Source: Arthrobacter glacialis
GTDB taxonomy: Bacteria > Actinomycetota > Actinomycetes > Actinomycetales > Micrococcaceae
Direction of reading: 5' to 3'
DNA: 64,000 nt
Assembly (NCBI RefSeq): GCF_002909445.1
Contig: NZ_PPXC01000002.1
Location: forward strand, 62,001-126,000
The position numbers and the translations under genes are program-made. Every line of letters starts with the position of its first letter. Positions within the stretch are counted from its first letter, which is position 1. The notes beneath the pieces are model-generated. The model did no database searches. It saw only the letters and a program-made list of their open reading frames with translations, and was not told the DNA's origin. Positions 60,153-64,000 of this stretch are shown here, one piece after another.

Positions 60153-61652
60153 ATGCTGGTAATCCTTGGATTTGCCATGATAGCGGTGTTCATGGCGTTG
60201 ATCATGACCAAGAAATTGACGCCCGTGGTGGCCCTGATAGTTGTCCCCACCATCTTCGGCCTGTTCGCCGGAGCCGGCCTGGGCCTGGGCGACATGGTCA
60301 TGGACTCCATGAAAAGCCTAACGTCAACAGCGGCATTGTTGATGTTCGCCATTGTCTACTTCGGCATGATGATCGACGTCGGCCTGTTCGACCCCCTGGT
60401 CAAGCTGATCCTGCGGACCCTGGGTAACGACCCCGCGAAGGTGGTCCTCGGCACGGCTGTGCTCGCCGCAATCGTCTCCCTGGATGGCGATGGCTCCACC
60501 ACGTTCATCATCACCACGGCGGCCATGCTCCCCATCTACCTGCGCCTGGGCATGAGCCCTGTGGTGCTGACCTGCGTGGCCGGCCTGGCCAACGGCACCA
60601 TGAACATCCTGCCCTGGGGCGGCCCCACAGCCCGCGCCGCCGCAGCGCTGAAAGTGTCCCCCAGCGAAGTGTTCGTCCCCATGATCCCGTCGCTGATTGC
60701 CGGCATGATTGTGATCTTCCTCTTCGCCTGGCACCTGGGCCTGCGCGAACGCCGTCGCCTAGCCGTGTCCGGCAGCTCGTGGAGTGAAAGCTCCAAGCAC
60801 GACGGCGGCACCCCCTCAGGCGGCACCCCCGCCACTGCGGCTGGTGGCAAAACCTCGGCCGGCAAGGGATCAACTGGCACCGGAACCGCTGGCACCGTGC
60901 TCACGGTGGAAAAGCCCCGATCCGCGGCGCAGGCCCGCTTTGATGAGCAGGTTCTTGCCGTGGCCAACCAGGATGCACAGGCCGTCAACACCTCCCTGGC
61001 CGATTCCCAGCTGGACCCCAACCGCAGCACCCTGCGTCCCAAGCTCTTCTGGTTTAACCTGGTCTTGACCGCCACGCTCATGGTAGTTCTGGTCATGGAC
61101 ATCCTGCCCCTGCCCTACGTGTTCATGGTTGGCTCGGCCATTGCCCTGGTGGTCAATTTCCCCAGGGTCAAGGACCAAGCCAGTGCACTCGTCTCCCACG
61201 CTGGCAGCATCGTGGCAGTGGTTTCGATGGTGATGGCTGCTGCCGTCCTCACCGGCGTTCTCAGCGGCACCGGCATGGTGGATGCCATGGCCGCGTGGCT
61301 GGTCAGCGTCATCCCCACCTCCATGGGTCCGTACATGGCCGTGATCACCGGACTGCTGAGCATTCCCATGACGTTCTTCATGAGCAACGACGCGTTCTAC
61401 TTCGGTGTGCTGCCCGTGCTGAGCGAAACGGCTGCCCACTATGGCATTGACCCGGCCGCCATGGCCCGGGCCTCCATCACGGGCCAGCCGGTCCACATGC
61501 AAAGCCCACTGGTGCCGGCCATCCTGCTGCTGGTCTCACTCTCCAAGGTGGATCTGGGTGACCACCACAAGAAGGTGCTGTGGCGCGCACTGGTAGTGTC
61601 CTTGGTGATGCTGGCCGTGGCCGTCGGAATCGGCGTCGTTCCCTGGGGCTAG
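60153..61652 (+). CDS. CitMHS-family citrate transporter
   Basis: A 499-residue secondary transporter of the CitM/CitH family, taking up citrate in complex with divalent metal. About eleven hydrophobic segments, with VSLDGDGSTTFIITTAAMLP and NGTMNILPWGGPTARAAAAL as family signatures. A Gly/Ser/Thr-rich cytoplasmic loop of about 45 residues follows the sixth helix. ATG 60153 with AAAGGAG 5 nt upstream is the start. It is divergent from the two-component system that probably controls it. Confidence 0.92.
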   Translation: MLVILGFAMIAVFMALIMTKKLTPVVALIVVPTIFGLFAGAGLGLGDMVMDSMKSLTSTAALLMFAIVYFGMMIDVGLFDPLVKLILRTLGNDPAKVVLGTAVLAAIVSLDGDGSTTFIITTAAMLPIYLRLGMSPVVLTCVAGLANGTMNILPWGGPTARAAAALKVSPSEVFVPMIPSLIAGMIVIFLFAWHLGLRERRRLAVSGSSWSESSKHDGGTPSGGTPATAAGGKTSAGKGSTGTGTAGTVLTVEKPRSAAQARFDEQVLAVANQDAQAVNTSLADSQLDPNRSTLRPKLFWFNLVLTATLMVVLVMDILPLPYVFMVGSAIALVVNFPRVKDQASALVSHAGSIVAVVSMVMAAAVLTGVLSGTGMVDAMAAWLVSVIPTSMGPYMAVITGLLSIPMTFFMSNDAFYFGVLPVLSETAAHYGIDPAAMARASITGQPVHMQSPLVPAILLLVSLSKVDLGDHHKKVLWRALVVSLVMLAVAVGIGVVPWG

Positions 61653-61655
61653 GCT
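61650..61655 (+). promoter_or_regulatory. -10 element TAGGCT, overlapping the transporter stop
   Basis: TAGGCT starts with the TAG stop of the citrate transporter and lies 6 nt before ATG 61662. Confidence 0.5.
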
Positions 61656-61661
61656 GGTTTC

Positions 61662-62132
61662 ATGGGATCACCGGAATTCATTGTCAAGATGCGCGAAAAG
61701 ATCGGCCACGATCCGCTGTGGCTGCCCGGGGTGTGCGGTGTGGTGTTCGACGCCGAGGGCCGGGTTTTGCTGGGCGAACGCTCGGACACCGGTGGCTGGG
61801 CGCTGATCACGGGAATCCTGGAACCGGGGGAGGAGCCCGGGCCTGGGCTGGTGCGTGAAATCTTTGAGGAAACCGCCGTCGTTGCCACCATTGAGCATCT
61901 GATGGGCATCACGGTGGTGGGGCCAGTGACGTTTCCTAACGGTGATGTGTGCGACTTCCTGAGCATTGAATTCATTTGCCGCCACATCAGCGGCACGGCG
62001 CGTTTCAACGACGACGAGTCCGTTGCCGTGGGCTGGTTCTCCGTGGACGGGCTCCCGCCGCTGCGCCCCGGCCACCTCGCCTGCATCCAGCGGGCCGTGG
62101 CGTTCAGCGGAGAAGCCCACTTCCAACGCTGA
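61662..62132 (+). CDS. Nudix hydrolase
   Basis: A 156-residue Nudix enzyme that would hydrolyse a nucleoside-diphosphate derivative. The Nudix box is complete: GILEPGEEPGPGLVREIFEE then T, with the REIFEE metal helix. The substrate is not predictable. It starts 9 bp after the citrate transporter stop, but an overlapping -10 suggests separate transcription. Confidence 0.9.
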   Translation: MGSPEFIVKMREKIGHDPLWLPGVCGVVFDAEGRVLLGERSDTGGWALITGILEPGEEPGPGLVREIFEETAVVATIEHLMGITVVGPVTFPNGDVCDFLSIEFICRHISGTARFNDDESVAVGWFSVDGLPPLRPGHLACIQRAVAFSGEAHFQR

Positions 62133-62176
62133 GGCCACCGCCGCTGATTCTCAGCAAGATTTGCCCGAGGTTGGTG

Positions 62177-62536
62177 CTAGGGGGCGTCCGTTGCGTGGCG
62201 GCCGTATTGCCGGAGCAGGTTCGCGGCGCACAGCAGCATCGATGTGAGCACGCCGGCAATGCCACCCACCATTGAACCGCCGATGATCCAGAAGCCGCTG
62301 AGGTCCAGGCCCCGGCCGCCAGCGAACGCCGGGTCAACCGGCGGCTGAAATACGGCCATCGCCAGGTACGCCGCAATCCAGATGTATGCCACCGACGCCG
62401 CCGGCCCCAGAAAGAAGAACCAGGGCATGCGCCGTTGTGGTTGTTTCATGCACCACAGACCCACCACAACCACCGCCACAATGGGCAGCAGGGCAAGCAC
62501 CCCGCCCACCAGCAATTCAACTATTTCGTAGTCCAT
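62177..62536 (-). CDS. Small three-helix membrane protein
   Basis: A 119-residue protein with three hydrophobic segments (VGGVLALLPIVAVVVVGL, WFFFLGPAASVAYIWIAAYL and FWIIGGSMVGGIAGVLTSML). Function unknown. GGGAAGGGG precedes the ATG by about 7 nt, and TAGACT lies further upstream. Convergent with the Nudix gene. Confidence 0.75.
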   Translation of the reverse strand: MDYEIVELLVGGVLALLPIVAVVVVGLWCMKQPQRRMPWFFFLGPAASVAYIWIAAYLAMAVFQPPVDPAFAGGRGLDLSGFWIIGGSMVGGIAGVLTSMLLCAANLLRQYGRHATDAP

Positions 62537-62577
62537 CCGTGCCCCTTCCCGGCCAGCTGCCCAGTCTACGCAAACGC

Positions 62578-62630
62578 AAAAGGCGTGTGCCGCCGTCGCA
62601 CCTAAAGTACGACGGCGGCACGCGCCTTTT
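62578..62630. terminator. Terminator for the DHA2 exporter
   Basis: Arms AAAAGGCGTGTGCCGCCGTC and complement, one mismatch, 11-nt loop, with T/A tails. It lies 9 bp beyond the exporter stop on the minus strand. Confidence 0.85.
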
Positions 62631-62639
62631 GTGATCGGG

Positions 62640-64000
62640 CTACGGCTTGTCCGGGTCTTCCTTGCTCAGCAGCAGGGTGTCGCCAGCCTCAGCCTCAGTC
62701 TCGGAATCAGCGGCGGTGCCACTGGCCAGGCGCGCAGCTTCCAGACGCTCAGCCTCTTCCCCGCCAATGGCCTCGCCGCGGGCCACCATGCCGGAAGTGT
62801 CCGAGAGCGGGATGACCTTCATGAAGATCGCCAGCACCAGGGCCACGATCATGAACGGGATCAGGTACCAGAACACCGGAGCCAGGGAATCGGCGTAGGC
62901 GTTGATGATGCCGTCCTGGATGGCTTGCGGGAGCTGGTGCAGCGCCTGCGGGTCCAGGGAGGACATGGCACTGCCGGCCTCCTCAGCCGATGCGCCACCT
63001 GTGGTGAACACGTCCTTGAGGGATTCGGCCAGGCGCGTGGTGAACATGGCGCCAAAGACGGCCACACCCAAGGCGGAACCCACTTCACGGAAGTAGTTGT
63101 TGGTGCTGGTTGCGGTTCCCAACTGGGAGGCCGGAACCGAGTTCTGCACCACGATGACCACAATCTGCATGATCAGGCCCAAACCGGTGCCGAAGACAAA
63201 CAGCTGCGCGCAAATGACCCAGATGGGGGTTTCGGCGGACAACGTGGTCATCCACAGCATGGCGATGATGGTCAGGATTGAACCGGCAATGGGGAAAGCC
63301 TTGTACTTGCCGGTCTTGGTCATGCGGATACCTGACCAGATGGAGGTTCCCATCAGGCCCACCATCATGGGCAGCATCAGCAGGCCTGACTCGGCGGCGG
63401 AGGTCCCGGAGGACATTTGCAAGAACGTGGGGACGAATGCCAGGGCGGCAAACATGCCCATGCCCAAGACAAAACCGATGGCCGTGGAGTTCAGGAAGAT
63501 CGGGTTCTTGAACAGGGACAGCGGGATGATGGGGTCTGCCGCACGGGACTCGGTGAAGATGAACAGCGCCACGGCTGCCAGCATGAGGGCGCCCCACGAC
63601 CATGTGGTCATGGAGGTCCAGCCGTCTTGCTTGCCGCCAAAATCGGTGAAGAAGATCAAGGCTGTGGTGGCAACCGACAGGAACACCACACCCATGAAGT
63701 CAATCTTCTTGGTTGCCTTCTTGGAGGGCAGGGTCAAGGTGAAGTAGGCAATGATGAACGCTGCAATGCCGATCGGGATGTTGATGTAGAAAGCCCACTC
63801 CCAGGTGAGGTGGTCCACAAAGTAGCCGCCCAGGAGGGGGCCGGCGACGGCTGAGAGGCCGAAGATGGCACCCAGGGGGCCCATGTACTTGCCGCGCTCG
63901 TTGGCGGGGACAATGTCAGCAATGATGGCCTGCGAGAGGATCATCAAGCCACCGCCACCCAAGCCCTGGATGGCACGGAAGATCACAAAGCCCCAGAAGT
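62640..64000 (-). CDS. DHA2-family MFS exporter (5' end outside the window)
   Basis: At least 453 residues of a 14-helix major facilitator exporter; the N-terminus continues past base 64000. FRAIQGLGGGGLMILSQAII and the motif-C-like segment AVAGPLLGGYFVDHLTWEWA are typical of drug exporters of the EmrB/QacA type. Ten or more helices are visible, with an extracytoplasmic loop near the last two and an acidic C-terminal tail. The substrate is not predictable. A hairpin terminator follows. Confidence 0.9.
   Translation of the reverse strand, partial: FWGFVIFRAIQGLGGGGLMILSQAIIADIVPANERGKYMGPLGAIFGLSAVAGPLLGGYFVDHLTWEWAFYINIPIGIAAFIIAYFTLTLPSKKATKKIDFMGVVFLSVATTALIFFTDFGGKQDGWTSMTTWSWGALMLAAVALFIFTESRAADPIIPLSLFKNPIFLNSTAIGFVLGMGMFAALAFVPTFLQMSSGTSAAESGLLMLPMMVGLMGTSIWSGIRMTKTGKYKAFPIAGSILTIIAMLWMTTLSAETPIWVICAQLFVFGTGLGLIMQIVVIVVQNSVPASQLGTATSTNNYFREVGSALGVAVFGAMFTTRLAESLKDVFTTGGASAEEAGSAMSSLDPQALHQLPQAIQDGIINAYADSLAPVFWYLIPFMIVALVLAIFMKVIPLSDTSGMVARGEAIGGEEAERLEAARLASGTAADSETEAEAGDTLLLSKEDPDKP

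Overview
The window looks like chromosomal DNA of a high-GC actinobacterium of the Micrococcaceae, most likely Arthrobacter in the broad sense. The evidence is GC-rich codon use, many GTG/TTG starts, a mycothiol enzyme (Mca), and two gene orders shared with Mycobacterium: mazG-eno-ftsB-DUF501-ppx (21.8-26.8 kb) and greA-DUF4307-mca-membrane protein-DUF255-hemolysin III-Z-prenyltransferase (44.3-54.5 kb). The window is mainly core genome. One small mobile island sits at 41.4-44.3 kb, and one recent tandem duplication at 31.8-34.5 kb.

Layout: (1) 0-5 kb, YihY-type membrane protein and the sdhCDAB operon on the minus strand. (2) 5.2-7.8 kb, mannose-1-phosphate guanylyltransferase and an M20 amidohydrolase. 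(3) 8.1-15.4 kb, a nucleoside uptake and salvage operon: BMP lipoprotein, double-ABC ATPase, two permeases, cytidine deaminase, thymidine phosphorylase. (4) 15.4-22.5 kb, a large surface metallophosphoesterase with lamin-tail domains, a DedA protein, adenosine deaminase and MazG. (5) 22.8-29.9 kb, enolase, a DivIC/FtsB-like protein, DUF501, Ppx/GppA, a mycosin-like subtilisin and NDH-2. (6) 30-34.5 kb, a GNAT, a leucine-anticodon tRNA with a short variable arm, a Bax inhibitor-1 protein and two apparently identical terC genes, the second behind a candidate Mn2+ riboswitch. (7) 34.5-41.4 kb, galactose operon (DeoR regulator-galT-galK), an aldose 1-epimerase, an AI-2E permease and ilvA. (8) 41.4-44.3 kb, an IS110-family element, a GNAT and an IS110 remnant lying between two near-identical palindromes. 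(9) 44.3-57.5 kb, greA to the prenyltransferase, interrupted by a MacB-like adaptor/ATPase/permease cassette and a GNAT, followed by PIN-PhoH, an unknown protein and a small prepilin peptidase. (10) 57.5-64 kb, a CitA/CitB-type two-component system divergent from a CitMHS citrate transporter, a Nudix hydrolase, a small membrane protein and a DHA2 exporter cut by the window edge.

Three patterns run across the window. First, gene ends are marked by unusually long, near-perfect palindromes of about 60-86 bp. At least two sequence families recur: CAACTRRCCCGCAG arms (five copies) and GGGCAGTAGTTGTTGATG arms (two copies). Second, at least thirteen genes have a TANNNT -10 hexamer exactly 6 or 7 nt before the start codon and no ribosome-binding site, the signature of leaderless transcripts. 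Third, genes inside operons start with good Shine-Dalgarno sites or 1-4 nt stop/start overlaps. Several starts given here were shortened on these grounds.

The best candidates for something undescribed are the short-arm tRNA, the palindrome families and their link to the IS110 island, the possible IS110 guide (bridge) RNA region with an HTH-tailed transposase, and the terC duplication that separates one copy from its riboswitch.
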